Assembly: GCA_037576215.1 (NCBI GenBank)
Contig: JBANDB010000008.1
Span: 2,356,001 to 2,420,000 of the forward strand
DNA from: Armillaria gallica
Taxonomy: Eukaryota; Basidiomycota; Agaricomycetes; Agaricales; Physalacriaceae
Length of the DNA: 64,000 nt
Direction of reading: 5' to 3'
Part shown: positions 21,079-34,148 of the stretch, piece by piece
How positions within the stretch are numbered: the stretch's first letter is position 1
Layout: each line of letters starts with the position of its first letter
Position numbers and translations under genes: made by a program
Notes under the pieces: model-generated
Told to the model about the DNA's origin: nothing
What the model saw: only the letters and a program-made list of their open reading frames with translations
Databases searched by the model: none

Positions 21079-23326
21079 ATGTTCGATCCTCTCAACTCGG
21101 CCAGCGCTTTTGGAGGCAGCATCGAAACTCCTCCGTGGCCCACGACTCCTCACCCAAATTCTCCTATACCTAATTTACGACGAGCATCGACGCCAGTACC
21201 ACCGACGCCTGATAAAGGACCCACTCCTGGACTGTACGGGAAGGAACCCCAGATATACGGGCAGCCAGAGGCTGGCCTTATCTCTCCTCGGGATACAGTA
21301 GGCTCTAATGGCACTAAGTATGAGAAAACGGAACCGTACCTTCGAGTGAGGATTACAGGGTTGGACAGAAACCGAAGAGATATTTTAATACGACTAGATG
21401 CACAGGTAACACCCTTCCACTGTTCCCTCTTCATTCCACTAAATACCCTTGCGCTCAGGCGAACCTGTCGAATTTCACCGGCACGACCTATCGCAACGTG
21501 TCGCGCTCGTACCTCGAATTCCAACAATTCTACGACTCTATCGTGCACAGCAACCCCCAGACCATCGTCCCTGCCCTCCCATTAGCGCAGACATCCGCCC
21601 CGACGGACGAAGAGGATGATAGACTAGTGAGGATCATGCTGCAGAGGTGGATAACACGGGTGTGCGAGGACCCCATTCTTTTGCACGACGAAGACCTTCG
21701 CTCCTTCATCGAGAGCGACTTTGGGTATCAGCCAACTCCACGCCCACGCCGGAAGACGTCTAGCGGATTTGGACTGATGAGACGTGGTGTACCCGATGAG
21801 GACGAAGAGCTGCAGAGGGCCCGGTTCGAGTTGACGAAGCTGGAGGGGCAATTTTTCGATACTGCGAAGGCTGTGGATAAGCTGGCTATGGCTCGGAAAT
21901 GTGTGTATTTATTTTCTGTGTTTTCTAGTGGGCTGTTCTGACGTTTCCGCAGCTCTGGCTACTGCCCATTCGGAAATGGGTCACAAGCTCATTAATGTTG
22001 CTACGACAGAAGCCCACCCGCCGCTGGGAAATGCTTTGCGAAAGCTTGGAAGAACATGGCATAGTCTTTCCGATCTCGACCAGGCTCAAGCACTTAGTGA
22101 ATGCGTCATTCTTGGGGACTCGCTAGGCTATCAAGGCATGAATGCTCGTTCTGCGAAGGAGACGTTACAAATGCGAACAGGCGTACTCGAAGAGTATCAA
22201 GCTGCTGTTAAGACTACTATATCAAAGCGGCGACAAATTGAACGGCTCAAAGCTAGCTCTAACATACGTCCTGATCGTGTTGATGAGGCTCTGGAGGAGA
22301 TTGAAGAGGTTAGTTCAAATTAACCACGCTATTCTGTCAAGCTGATAGTCTCGCTAGGCAAACAAATACGAGCAAGTATTGGCTAAGAGAGCAGAGGGTA
22401 TCTCGCAGAACCTACATCGAGCACTCCAGACGCACAACCGGTACGCCAACGACGATATCACGACTGCCCTAATCGAGCATGCTCGGTCATCAATCATGTA
22501 CGAAAGGCAGCTTTTGAAGGAACTGGAAGCTTTGCGTGGGGATGTCAGTAATGCTGCAAAGAAGGTGGCTCCGAGTGCCGCACCTCCACCCAAACCAACG
22601 GTAATACCACCACTGGAAGACTTCTCCAGGCCTCCTATGCCGCGCGCTCTTGCTCCTGGCCCTGGCCCCGGAAGCAACGGCGTTCATCAGCACACGACCG
22701 TTCGTACACCCCCGCCGTCCAATCAACCCACCACGTCACATAATGGAGATCCCTTGCTTGCACAGGGTCCATCACTTCAGTCTTCACCATCTTTGCACAG
22801 TCCAGTACCTTCTTCGTCTTCTCAATTCTACACGCATCGCCCCTTGTCCCCTTCTTCAACGCAGGCCAGCATCGTATCCCGCCTTGCTCCATCTTCGGCT
22901 GGCCCATCGTCCCCCAGACCGCCGCAATCCCCCGGCGCTGGCCCATCCTCGCCGTCGCTTTCTTCAGAAGCTGCCGCGTCTCCAAAACAGCCTATCGACG
23001 ATAGTCCGCCTCTCGGTGGGCGTTTTGTGGATGGGACCAAGTCGATGTTCGTCAAGCCTACGCCCTCGTCGACATCCCCTCTTGCATCACCGCCAACCGC
23101 CTCATCCTCGTCCTCGTCGAACTTCAGTCCGAATCCTTCTAGGATGTCTGGGGACCCGCTGTCTGGTTCCCTGAACCGACCTGTAGAGCGACACGTGAAC
23201 AGTAATGGTCTTGACCCTCTTGGTCAAGCCAGGCCTGGGTACATGTCAGCCTCAGTCCGTGTGCAGCCGATGCGTCCGCGACTGGATGCACGAGAAGCCG
23301 CTAGCAAGCTTGCCAACATGTTCTAA
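21079..23326 (+). CDS. VPS17: Vps17-like PX-BAR sorting nexin (retromer)
   Basis: Likely the Vps17 member of the retromer sorting-nexin dimer, which binds PI3P on endosomes and tubulates membrane for endosome-to-Golgi recycling. After a Pro-rich disordered N-terminus (about 90 residues) comes a PX domain (YLRVRITGLDRNRRDILIR, NVSRSYLEFQQFYDSIV, LQRWITRVCEDPIL). A linker follows, then a long helical Vps5/BAR-type region (DKLAMARKSLATAHSEMGHKL, LRKLGRTWHSLSDLDQAQAL, RRQIERLKASS, AKRAEGISQNLHRAL). The C-terminal 240 residues are low-complexity Ser/Pro. Introns fall after DAQ, RK(S) and EE, and each splice restores continuity. Start 21079 is the first ATG giving the conserved MFDPL beginning. Alternative: another PX-BAR nexin such as Vps5 or Snx4; the Tyr-Arg-Asn-Val-Ser PX variant and linker favour Vps17. 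Confidence 0.75.
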
Positions 23327-23589
23327 TGCCTAACTATTTTTTGCCATGTACGGAAGAGCAGTGACATAATGGATATCCTATTTCTACCTCTCTACTTTAT
23401 GCCATGTTCATTTCCACCATTCTCGCAAAATTCACTCATTAATGGTTTCCATAGATTGTACAAATGATCATCAAGTTCTTAGTGGTAACTTTCCGGTGAA
23501 CCATGCATCATTGAACATTGAAGGGTATCGTTGATTCTCGTTTCCTTTGGTCGATAAGATGAAATCTTTCTTGACGACCTAGTGCAGCC

Positions 23590-25063
23590 TCATTCGATAC
23601 GCTTTGGAAATTTTTTCTCAATGTGAACCGCACCTCGAACGAATTGCCATGTCTCTGTCTCTGCATTCCAGTACGCATTCTCTTCAAGAAGAAATCTCAA
23701 CGTCTCATTTCGTTCTGGAACGAAATGGGTGGCGAAGAGTTCGATACTGTAGTATGTGTTTGGAAGGATAGGCAGTTCCCCTAGAACAGGTACGTGTTCT
23801 GGGAAATTGGTGAAACCTTCAATCGAATTGATTGGATCCTCCCCGGTGTGTTATAATGCAACAATGCTCACCCATGACTGCACCTGCGTCGTGGCCCCAA
23901 TCTCCGATGGGATGAGAATATATCTGACCTTCGATATCCTCAAGCTTCATCTGCTCAAGACACCTTTGGAGAACTTCATCGCCTGATAAACCCGCTTTCA
24001 TATTTTCGAGCACGATGTCTTGCATACGATTTCCTTTCCTCGGGCCGGCCTTTAGACCCTCGGGAGCGTCCGTCTCACCTTCGCTGGTGCGGAGGACATA
24101 GGCAAGGTGCTGGGTATCCGTGTTCATTCCCATAGCAGTTATGCCGAAGTCGATATGCAGCAGGTCCCCCTCCTTAATGATATCATCAGACCCTGCCCAT
24201 CCTGGAAATGAAGCTGGCGTTGTGACGAAAATTCGAGGATGGTTCCACGTTGTCACGTTCAAGGTTAGCATCTTTTCTCTAAACCACCATTCGAGGTCCT
24301 GTGGAACATTGAGCATTGACCTGCTTTTACTGGTTCTCATTACATACAGTTGTGCTCGTGACTCCGGGATCAATGATTTTATGAGAAAACCCTTCCTCAA
24401 GCATAGCCCATACGACCTCTTGCATATCTCGGTAATATTGAATTTGGTCCGATACCTTGCCGGAGACGTACTCGATAGCAAGCATCGGAACATTTACTGT
24501 TCGTGACATCCATTTCGGCCCTAATTGTTCTTCAAGGACGCGCATTTCTCCTACATGCATACCGCCGCTAAACGCAATATTCTGATCCACGTTTACTGCG
24601 ATACGTTTCGGGTCATATGCCGCTAGTCTTTTATGCAAGTCTGTCCAGACCTGGCCAGTATTGTCGATCCACACGAGGGGATTCGGCTGGCCTTGTAAGG
24701 ATGAGGTGTTGGTATGGAACAGGACAACGGTCCTCCTGTGAACGTCATAAGCAGTTGCATTCTTAATAGACCACCAAATGGTATCTTCTGCGTGTTCTCG
24801 TTGGCACATCTATCGTCAACACACCGTGAGGTACCTGCTCGTGAAATTCAATGAATACTGACCAGCCAAGCATCGACGTCGTATTTTTGCAAGAGCAAAG
24901 GAATGCGAGCAATACGCTCGGATGTCCAATGATTGAGGATCTCAGCTTGCCCGCGTAAAGGTGGAAGTCGTCTGTATTCTGCCGGAGCCGGAGGGTGAAG
25001 CTGTCCACCAACGAGCACGAGGAAGAAGAGTATTACCCATTTCACAGTGACTTTGAAGGGCAT
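23590..25063 (-). CDS. Secreted M24-family peptidase-like protein (creatinase/aminopeptidase P fold)
   Basis: Pita-bread-fold metallopeptidase family M24. From ATG 25061-25063 there is a signal peptide or anchor (VTVKWVILFFLVLVGGQL), so the protein enters the secretory pathway. The N-terminal creatinase domain includes DVDAWLMCQREHAEDTIWW and RIAVNVDQNIAFSGG. The C-terminal domain shows candidate metal ligands in the usual order: Asp in LHIDFGI, Asp in NTDTQ, His in SHPIGDWGHDAG, Glu in YSIELFA and Glu in LEENAYW. The usual THGIGH motif is changed to SHPIGDWGH, typical of a subgroup rather than of classical prolidase. The last exon, joined after AVMG, ends KKFPKRIE with stop at 23590-23592. 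Several introns of about 50 nt. Substrate unknown. Confidence 0.8.
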
Positions 25064-25586
25064 GGTGGCGGAGTGCGGAGGGAGCAACCGCGATGATAAG
25101 GATTCGAACTTTAAATTTATCATCGTAGTACGTCCACACTACAAGTCCCATATGCACTGACTCGGAATTCCCGGGCAGGCAGAAGCAGGCAGAGCAGGCA
25201 GGCAGAATTCCCGACGGATCAAGGATCACAACTGGGTTCCGTCCCAGTTCTATGATATAAACTGCAAGATCGTGTGCATGGTGGCCTAAGTCCTACGGTC
25301 GTGGACTCCGTTTGAGTTCAGTACTTAGCAACTTCCACTTTGTTTGTTTATGGGCTTAGCAGCAACCTTAGGCGTAAAATCTTCTGCAGGAAGAGAACGA
25401 AACAGAACACAAAATATCTGTCTACTGTTGCTTCTACGGTACACGGCCCATTGAGTGGTACAGAACGTGGTTCAAAATCATCTTTCAACTTGATCACATT
25501 CAGCCTGGATGGATTTATTGGTTATAAGTATATGCATGTCTCGTTCTGGGTGTATTTCAGTATTCTAATAGAAAGGACGATGGATG
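25064..25586. other. Intergenic with a short GCAGGCA repeat
   Basis: Lies upstream of the M24 gene and downstream of the M28 gene. At 25165-25213 two copies of GAATTCCCG, 40 nt apart, bracket several GCAGGCAGA-type units. No gene supported. Confidence 0.5.
25165..25213. repeat. GCAGGCAGA short tandem repeat bracketed by GAATTCCCG direct repeats
   Basis: Copies of GAATTCCCG lie at 25165-25173 and 25205-25213, with four degenerate GCAGGCA(GA) units between them. It is about 100 bp upstream of the M24 peptidase start. Confidence 0.7.
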
Positions 25587-28500
25587 TCAAGGCGTGATAT
25601 TATCTGCCAACGTATTCAGAAGTGACGCTAGTCGGTATGTCTCCTCTTTTGCCAAAGTGACATTCTTGTCAATAGAGAGGGCTTCAGTCAAGGCCGGTAA
25701 TGTCGTTGCACCATACCCTGATGGTTGATTTAAGTACGATTCTTTTAGCAAAAAAACGACATACCGAGGTATCTACCAGGAGCAACGCCGAGATGCTTGA
25801 ACCATTCTCGGCCTTTGATCCCGTCTTCTGAGATGAAGCCCCGTTCGAAGGAAATGAGCTTCTTATTGGCCTTGATAACACGTCTCTGAGCTTTTAAGAA
25901 CTCAAGAATGGGAGGAATCTTAGGAATGTCGGTTGTGGTAGTAGTTGATTGCTGTTCTGCTAATTCAAGAGGAGGAACACCAAATACGCCCTTGATCCAG
26001 TTGGAAACCCGTGTGTAGAATGGACTCCGGCGACGACAAATGGCGCGTCCAGGTGGTGGGAACGAAGGTAATTGCCCAAGGAGGTCTTTGAATGTCTAGT
26101 TGCAAGGTTATGATGAGTATAGAGTTGACACCGACTTGGCATCATTTTTACTCACCTTCTCTGCATCTTCCTTCTCTTCGTCCAAAGCCTCGCTCGCAGC
26201 TTGCAATTTACTGATGGCCAGTCGGAGAATCCCAAAGTCAATCGTCGAGGAAGTTTCTTGTACAGCCAGACTTTCGACACTATAAAAGGTATCAGTCTCG
26301 AACATGTCGACCGGGAATTGAACAACTGACGCATCCAAGTACTGGTCCAGCTCGAAAGCATACTGAGTAGTATTCAAAGGGATTATGATTGAGTCAATAA
26401 GACGAAGACCCATCAGACCAAGATGTTTGGCCACAGCAACCTATAGCCAATATCTGAATCAGTCGTCAACCTTGAATGTCAGTAGATAAAAACATACATG
26501 GCGATGAAATCCGGGGTCCGCATAAACTTGCTGCCATTTTACACTGTCGTAGATGGAGTGGTAGTGGTATGGTGCGTCGTAAGGCGTACCGCCAAATCCT
26601 TGATCGGTGCTTGAGACCTGTAAAAATATCAACACAAGGAACAATGGTTCCGTCCGAACGTCACGCACACCCAATCTCTGCAGGAAAACAGTGTAGTCAC
26701 TGCCGCTTCCCAAGGGTAGAACTCCAGTGTTCAGCTCGTCCCTGGCCTTCTTCTTCGCCTCATAGTCCATAAGTACATCGAGGTCGGCAGTCATATTGAC
26801 GGACAATGCGTCGTCGCGGAAGGGGCCTTCGTCGTTTCGAGCATCCCATAATGTCTTGCCAGGAATAGTAGGATGAGGGATGTCCAAAGCCGTTCGCTTG
26901 ATCAAAGGAGCTAGAGTAGGCGATCCTCCCACATTCCAGGTGGATCCAGACGATGAGACGTCAACGTTGATATAAGCAACAACATGCTTGGAAATCCAAG
27001 AGGAGAAGTCTTCGCCATATTCAACACTGCCAATAAGACCGTACTGTAAATATAGGAATGATTAACTTTTCGAAAATAAAGAGAGTTGACTGGGATCAAC
27101 GGACTTCTTCTGCATCCCAGCTAGCAAAAACGACTGATCAACAGTTAGAACGAATCCATGGAGTGATAGATAGCTGCCACACCTGTGCGCAGGGGCTTCC
27201 ATCCTTTACGAAGCAACTCAGCATATCCACGAATTACTTCGGTGAGCGAAACGGTCCCACTGATAGGATCAGCAGCTCCGAGCACCCATGCTAGATCAAA
27301 ATTTAAGACATATCCTTTTGAGAGTTGAATGAATGTACCGTCACGATGGCAGGCAATTAAAACAACTTCATCCCTTACATGTCCTGGGATTGCAGCCATG
27401 GTGTTCCATATCGGAGTCACCTTCGTATCAACTATCGACCTCCGTATCAGAAAAACGTAAAGGAACTCGGTACATCAGCCTTACCATGGTTGACCAACTT
27501 GATCACAGATGAGCTGAACTTTCCGGTGAGTCTCGGGCTCACGTCGTCATCAATTTCCTCGAGTAATCTCTGCGCATTGTGCCAAGAAATAGGCAAGCTA
27601 GGAATTTTCGGAATATTTGTAGCATTCACTCGCTCCACTCCTTCATAAGAAGGATATCCCGGGGTGGTCGGGTCTCCCGGATACAATGGATACATGACGC
27701 TGCCACGCTCGACTGAAGAGGGATTTCTGGCCGGGCCATTGGGGTATGGGGCGTATCCATTCTCGACAGTCACAAAGCCGTCATCGCGAGGGTCTGAGTA
27801 GATGAGCGCCCCGACAGCACCGAGTGCTTCTCCTAGTTCAATCTAGCTGGAAATGAACTTATTGCGTGAAGTGGTAATTTTACCACTTACCTTCAGACCT
27901 CGATACACTTTACCGTAACGAGCTATAACGATTTTCCCTGTAAAGTCGACATCAGCGGCCACTAGTTCATCGTAGTCCTCTTTTGTTCCATAATTGACGT
28001 AAACAAGCTAAAAACACAAATCATGAGCATATACAACCTGAGTTGGGGATGTTTTCCTACTTGTCCTGTAGCTTCTCCGTCGGCGCTCAACCCGTGCCAT
28101 GCAGGGACAGTGTCCTTGTACTTGGCCGCATCCTCGTCCAAAGGGTCACCGTCTTCCGTGAGATCGGCACTCCATACCGAACGGGCGTCTTCTCCAAGAA
28201 TATCCAAACTTCGGTCTAACGGGGTGTCCATAACGGGGTAGTACACGTCAATCCATGCAGATGGTTTGCTGCTTCCCAAGTGCGAAGTGAGACTAAGGGT
28301 AGACAATCGGGACGCCTTTGAACCGGCAGGGAAGATGGGCTCCGTGTGTGGCTCGGGGATGTCAAATTCTGAGCGGAAGAGTTTAAGAATTGACTTCGCA
28401 TCTTCAAAATCCTGAGAAGATCCAGCAAGATGAGGGTGCTTGGAATACGATTTCGACGTCTCTTCTGCGCGTTTCCCGTCTGGAAAGGACCTGGTGACCG

Positions 28501-28806
28501 TTAAGATTGATAGGCGTTGCGATGATATAGTACAAGCACATACAGAAATAGAGCCTCGCGTTCTTCAGTGGAAAGGCTACTCTGTGCAATGTGGGAGTAG
28601 CCTAAGTCCTCATGCAGTAGTTCTGCCTCGAACACGGATCGCGAATTACGGCACAGATAGATGAATGCGGCGAAGAAAAGTGACAGGAAGAGGGCCAGTC
28701 GAACTCGGTACGTGCGATCACGTCTGTTTTCCTGCTGTAGTTCCCCAAGGTCGGAAAATGGAAACTGAAGAAGGGCCTGCTTATCTGACACCGTGGTTGT
28801 GCCCAT
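25587..28806 (-). CDS. M28-family glutamate-carboxypeptidase-like membrane protein
   Basis: Resembles glutamate carboxypeptidase II / transferrin-receptor-type proteins: zinc-dependent exopeptidase on a type II membrane anchor. From ATG 28804-28806: cytoplasmic N-terminus with basic RRDRTYRVR, membrane segment [16 protein letters not shown], a PA domain ([47 protein letters not shown]), then the M28 core. The core has ACHRD-AW...GAADPISGT with zinc His and Asp (spliced over an intron between HRD and AW), [14 protein letters not shown] with the catalytic Glu, [19 protein letters not shown], and HYHSIYDS with the last zinc His. The C-terminal helical dimerisation domain ends NTLADNITP at stop 25587-25589. 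All catalytic residues appear intact. An upstream in-frame ATG at 28876-28878 would add 24 residues. Introns number about ten. Confidence 0.88.
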
Positions 28807-29527
28807 GATGGTAAGCAAGATAGCTTCCGCCTGCCGCCGGGTCAGTATGATGACCGGAAGTAAGCACAATTGCGTCATTATTATACAATCCTTTTATCTT
28901 TTGCCCTCACTTTTTCCAAGTTATGGATGAGCAACTGATTTGTGCATTTTTTCCTTGTTTCATCTTCACTTTACGAACGATGCCTGGTAGGTCAGTAGGT
29001 AGGCACTTAGCATCACACGAATGGTCGTGGATTCTTTGAAGCACTGAAGAACAGCTAGACTGAAAGCCATAGACACTGCGGCGATGAGAACATAAGACCA
29101 GTGCGCTCTTCTGGAGTGTACCCTGAGCATATTATGATTGACCAATCAACGTTAAGCTTCAAGATATGCTCCAGGAAAACTCCAGGTAGCCCCAGGGCGT
29201 CTATGAAGCCATCGCCGCAGTGAGAAGCGGCTCAGGCTCAAATGAAATCAAGGCAAGTTCACGTCCAAGTCATCGATCTATGGCTTTGACGCTTCTCGAG
29301 AGGTGTGCATGTCAACTTGGAGGTTTCTTGTCCTCGGTATCGCAAAGGTACCTTTCGTGGTCGCTACCAGTACATCTGGCGCGAAAGTTTTGGAAAGATA
29401 TTTAGAATTCCTTCGAGGTGCTCTAGGAGAAAATAGACTACATCCGTTTCTGTGTCTGTCTCCAGAACGACAGTGCGTGATACTGGCATCCCTACCATCC
29501 ATCCCAACCATCGCTACAAAGGGATGT
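28807..29527. other. Intergenic, nothing recognised
   Basis: About 720 bp between the M28 start and the RAD7 stop. A CCAAT motif near 29140 could serve the M28 promoter. Short open frames here (for example 29303-29809 on +) are shadows of the RAD7 3' exon or chance. Confidence 0.45.
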
Positions 29528-31590
29528 TCAATGGGATTCAATGCCGTATACCCTGATGTGCCTCTGCTTCCCGCTGACAGTCCACTTGCCTTCGACTCTA
29601 TTGCAACCCCACACTTTGACTTCTTGAAGTCCTCCTTTGCTACCGTCGATGATGCTTTTCACGGTAAAATCATCGACACCTCTACAAAATCCGAGGTCGA
29701 TTTTCTTCAGATCTCGTGCTTGCTTCCCGATCTCTTCCAAGCTCTCATTATCGATATCTCGCCATCCATTGATATTCAGCTCCTGAAGGCAGGATCCGGA
29801 GTGGGCTAGGATGGCAAGAAGGGCATCCTTGTTCAGGAGATGGATACGGGAAATATCGAGGAACGTCAAGGGCGGATTATCCGTCCATGAGTTGAAGAAG
29901 TCAGCTACACCGGTATCGGTAAGTTCCGGGAGATCTTTCAGACCGAGTGAAGTGATGGCTTTGGAGTAGGGCTGTAATCCCAGTCGCAGAACTTTGTCGG
30001 AGACTTCTGTATGGTTTGAGAGGTCCAAGTGGGTTAAGGTGGGTGCTATAATGGAGAGCATTTCTATGATCGCTGCTTCACTGCAAGACTCGCTTGGTTC
30101 AGATATGTCCAGGTACGTCAATTGCCCTTCGAGGAGTTTGATGCAATCGAGGAACTCGTCGGACATCTTGCCAACCTCCTTGAGCCCCAAAGTGTGCAAC
30201 GTCTTCTGTGACGTGGTGATCAGCGCTTCGACACACTTGACGTCGAACCTTGGACTTTGTGTTATCTTGAAACATTCGAGCTGAGGATGAGATTCAAAGA
30301 AATTGATCCAGGCGGACGTGCGGACAAGGAAGGGACCAAGCAATTGAAGAGATACCAAGTTCGGAAGAGATGTCGACCATACAGACATGACTTCGTCCGA
30401 TAGGAGGCCACAGAAATCGAGCCGCAGGGTTGTTAGATTAGGGTTAAGATGAGCCAAAGTCCGCAAAGCGTCGGGCGTTAACTCTGACAACACGTAAGTT
30501 TGTATTGGGCAAGCAACAGCCATTCCACGTACTTGTAGCGTCATAAAGCGTCAGAACTGTGTTCTCTGGCCCATAAAAGAGCTGCGCGTTTGTGGATGTC
30601 CTGTTGGGGGTTAGCTTGACTGAACATTACACAAACAAGTCGACTAACAGGCTCCGATTCTTTGAGATGGCCTTGGATATAGCTTCCATGTTAAGTACAC
30701 CAATGTCACCGAGGGCTTCGATATCGTCAATGTACCTCGATATTATCTACACGGATATTCGTCACGTTTACTGGAGACACGGGGGGATATCGTTACCTGG
30801 ATACATAGAGAAGCAAGAGAGGGAAAGAGGCGCTCCTCGTAATTCACGACCCGTTTTGCCGCAGCCGGTTTGCGTTTTCTGGGGACTGTGGGCTTCTTGA
30901 ACGGATCGGTGCCAGAAGACTTGGCACAAGGGTGACAGAGATATCCGGTTCCAGAATTTGCTGCCATAGTGTATTTAGTCTATGAAATGGTTACAATTGA
31001 ACGAACATGAAAGAAATGAGAGGTCATACCACAGTATACTGTTTTTCGCACGTTGCACAGATGTCAAAGCTTCCTACCGCAGGTTTCGACGAAGAACCAG
31101 CCGTAGGAAACGTAGACCTTGGCAGGGCAGTGTACGTGTCTTCATCTTCATCTTCACCGTCCTTGTCACTTTTCTTGGATTTTTTCGCCTTCTTCAGCTT
31201 GGCTTCTGCTGCCTTGCTCAACTTTTGTTTCTTGGCGGGTGACGCAGGCTCGTCTAACTCATCAGAAACGTATCCTGACCTCCTCTATAGTTTGTTGAGA
31301 GATAGTGCCTTGAAAATGAACGACATATCTCACATTGCCCCTAGTTCGTCGACGCGGCACCTGAGCCACATCTTCCTGGTCGACCTCGATATCACCTGCC
31401 TCTTCCGGCGCATTACTTGGGCCCGCTGCTTGTCGATTTGCGGTCGCTGCGCGCCGCGCGATTGTTGTGGCAGTAATGCCGGAATCCTGCAGTGACTGTG
31501 AACACTTTGGAAACAGACTCTGCGCTCTTTTCTTACCCTAAGGAACTCAGTCAAGGCAGACGTTGGCCCACGGACGTTGTTGTTACTCAT
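29528..31590 (-). CDS. RAD7: DNA repair protein Rad7/Rhp7 (LRR protein of global genome NER)
   Basis: Rad7 works with Rad16 in nucleotide excision repair of non-transcribed DNA and in an E3 ligase. From ATG 31588-31590 the protein begins MSNNNVRGPTSALTEFLR, the signature Rad7 N-terminus. A basic/acidic linker (AKKSKKSDKDGEDEDED) follows, then a treble-clef zinc finger CATCEKQYT...YLCHPCAK, a basic patch PRKRKPAAAKR, and at least ten leucine-rich repeats (LTTLRLDFCGLLSDEV, LVSLQLLG, LHTLGLKEVGKMSDEFL, LTYLDISE, LTHLDLSNHTEVSDKVL, LKKIDLGFCRGVDDFTV, LQEVKVWGCNRV). The gene ends VYGIESH with stop at 29528. The long 3' exon covers almost all repeats; the N-terminal half is split by several introns. 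It shares a 173-bp divergent promoter with CTNNBL1. Confidence 0.9.
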
Positions 31591-31763
31591 TCTTGGATGA
31601 AGAGGATGAAAAAGCTGATAATCGTGGGTACAAGGGGCCAAACTTCTCGGCCACCGGCCGTTGAAATTTCTCACGCTGAATTCACGCGTCACAGGTCCGA
31701 CTTGACCATTCACCTTCTTCGCTACCCGCAGTCGCGTCTTCCTGTGAACATTCGGCGAGCAAC
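31591..31763. promoter_or_regulatory. 173-bp bidirectional promoter RAD7 / CTNNBL1
   Basis: The two start codons (31588-31590 minus, 31764-31766 plus) are separated by only 173 bp, which must hold both 5' UTRs and both core promoters. No obvious TATA box. Confidence 0.6.
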
Positions 31764-34148
31764 ATGGATATCGACAAGCTGTTCAAGGTAATGGTCCCCA
31801 GTATCTTTGACACTTCTGTAGCTGACGATATTGCCAGACTCCCAAGCTGCCAGTTGGGGGTGGAAAGCGGAAGTTGCCCGACAATCCAACACCTGAAATA
31901 CTGAAGAAGATGAAGATGGATACAGACGCTCCATCTAGCTCGGGATACTCACCACAGAACGGCTCGTCCCAAGACAAAGGAAAGAGTCGCGCCGTGACCG
32001 TCGAGGATGTCGATGAAAACATGGAAAATCAGCGCGACTTTGCTCCCGGCGGAGATGCAGATTATTTTGTCGAAGAGGATGACGAAGGACGGTTCTTTGG
32101 TGGCGGTCTGACTTCCGAGCAGAAGGAGATTTTGAACATATTCGAGAACGCAAACGAGCAGGAGGAGGTGCGTCCTGGAGACTTCGTCTGTCTTCAGAAT
32201 CTCACCCGCGTGCAGCCGTCACAACTTTCATTATCAGGTATCCGAAGAACACTGCTTCAGTTTGAGCGCGCCGTAAACAAAAACCAAGACCAGCGGTCAA
32301 AGTATCCTGATGATCCTACAAAGTGTGTTGTCCCAACCTTGTATAAACGACGGCGTTGACTTGCATCATAATTAGATTCATTGATTCCGAGGCTGATTTG
32401 GATAGCGCCATCAAGTCTCTGCTGCCTTTGGCGCAGCTCCCCCTTCTGTCATATCCTGAAATTGTAAAATCCGGAGCGGTGGCTCTTCTGGTCGGGCTTT
32501 TGACTCACGAAAATGTAGACATCGCAATTGATGTCGTTGAAGTGTTTCACGAGCTCACTGACGAGGATGTGGGTGATGAGGGCAACGACGATGAGGAGGA
32601 TACAGCTGAGGCCCTCAAGATTCTGATAGAAGGCTTGGTACGCCCCTTATACCTGTTCCTCTTCCTGAGCTCACGTCCTTGAAGTTGGAAAATTCTATAT
32701 TAGAACTGTTGGTTGAAAATCTCAAACGATTTAACGAAACAGAAGAGTCTGATCGGCAGGGTGTCTTCCACATATTGGGTAAATGTTCAACTCATTGCGC
32801 GTTTGCATTTGACTCATCAGTCCCAGGTATCTTTGAAAATGTCTTGGGTTTTGATCCTGCTTTGTCGAACCAGCTTGTGTCAAAAACCAATTTCCTACCA
32901 TGGTTACTTGACCGTATACAAGCGAAAATCTTCGATGAAAATCGTGGATATGCCGCCGAAATTCTCTCGATTCTCCTTCAAGATAGCACAGAAAATCGCC
33001 TACAGTTGGGTAAACACGATGGTGTTGAAACCATTCTCAAGGTCCTCTCGGTACGTTCTCCGTAGCTCAGTCGCCTGTTCTATCAAGTAATATCTCTGTT
33101 CTAGCAATATCGAAAGCGCGACCCTGCCGATGCGGATGAAGTGGAATTCATGGAGAACGTCTTTGATGCTCTATGTTCTGCGTTAAACGAGACCGAAATA
33201 AAGAAATTGTTCCTGGCGGCTGAAGGACACGACCTCATGATTTTGATGATGAAGTTCGTATACTCAAGTTTAGCATCTCTGTGACTAACATAGATTTCCA
33301 GGGAAAAACTACAGTCACGGTCGCGGTCCATCAAAACATTGGACTACGCAATGTCTGGTCCTTCCGGCACGGCACTTTGTGAGGCTTTTATTGAGGCATT
33401 GGGACTCAAGTCGCTCTTTTCGATTTTCATGGGAAATGTTCGTGAAATATTTTTCCTCCTTCAGTTTTGCCTTAACCTGAAGTCTGCAGTCGAATAAAAA
33501 ACAAAAGTCTGGCGAGACACCGGCATCTGAGGATACGTTGCACACACTGAGCATAATGGCATCACTCTTTTCTAATATTCCCTCCGATTCTACTGAGCGG
33601 ATGCGATTATTGACCAAGTTCGTTGAAAACAATTACGAAAAGGTAGACAAGTTGCTGGATATAAGGGACTCTGCCAAGGCCAGGCTCCAAAGTACGGACA
33701 CAGAGATTGCTGCGGATAAGGTGCGTTCGTTTAGATCTTTGTCGCTCGTCTCTAATTTCCGGGGCTAGCAGGCGTCACCAGACGATAACGACGACATGGA
33801 TGAAGACTCATTGTATCTGCGACGTTTGAGCGGCGGACTGTATACCTTGCAAATTGTAGACTACATTTTGGCATGGATAGTCATGGAAGATGATGGGGTG
33901 AGTGTACAGTCGTTACCGAAGAACTGGTTGTCTGATCCAAAACTATTGTACAACAGATTCGAACACATGCGCTACAGATGCTGGCGCGGAGGAACCAGAG
34001 TTTGGAAAATATCGTAGAGACTCTACGGTTGTACCACGATAACGTTGACAACGAGTCAGGGGAACCCAGCGAAGATCAGGGACCTTCACGGAAAGAAATC
34101 CTGGAAGGTCTCATCGGTGCGCTGGATCCCAACGCCTCTGCTACATAG
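31764..34148 (+). CDS. CTNNBL1: Beta-catenin-like protein 1 (spliceosome-associated ARM protein)
   Basis: Homologue of CTNNBL1, an armadillo-repeat protein of the Prp19/CDC5L complex in the spliceosome. From ATG 31764: MDIDKLFKTPKLP, then a disordered nuclear-type N-terminus (GGKRKLPDNPTPEILKKMKMD) and an acidic linker. The ARM array follows: LSGIRRTLLQFERAVNKNQDQRSKYPDDPTKFIDSE, LPLLSYPEIVKSGAVALLVGLLTHENVDIAIDVVEVF, an acidic loop GDEGNDDEEDT, NSILELLVENLKRFNE, GYAAEILSILLQDSTENRLQLG, SGPSGTALCEAFIEALGLKSLF, and RLLTKFVENNYEKVDKLL. It ends DPNASAT with stop at 34146-34148. About ten short introns, each restoring family continuity. Its stop lies only 40 bp from that of UTP15 on the other strand. 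Confidence 0.92.

Noticed and set aside
22635..23174. Long open frames on both strands over the Vps17-like C-terminus
   Set aside because: They arise from Ser/Pro low-complexity codons of the true frame.
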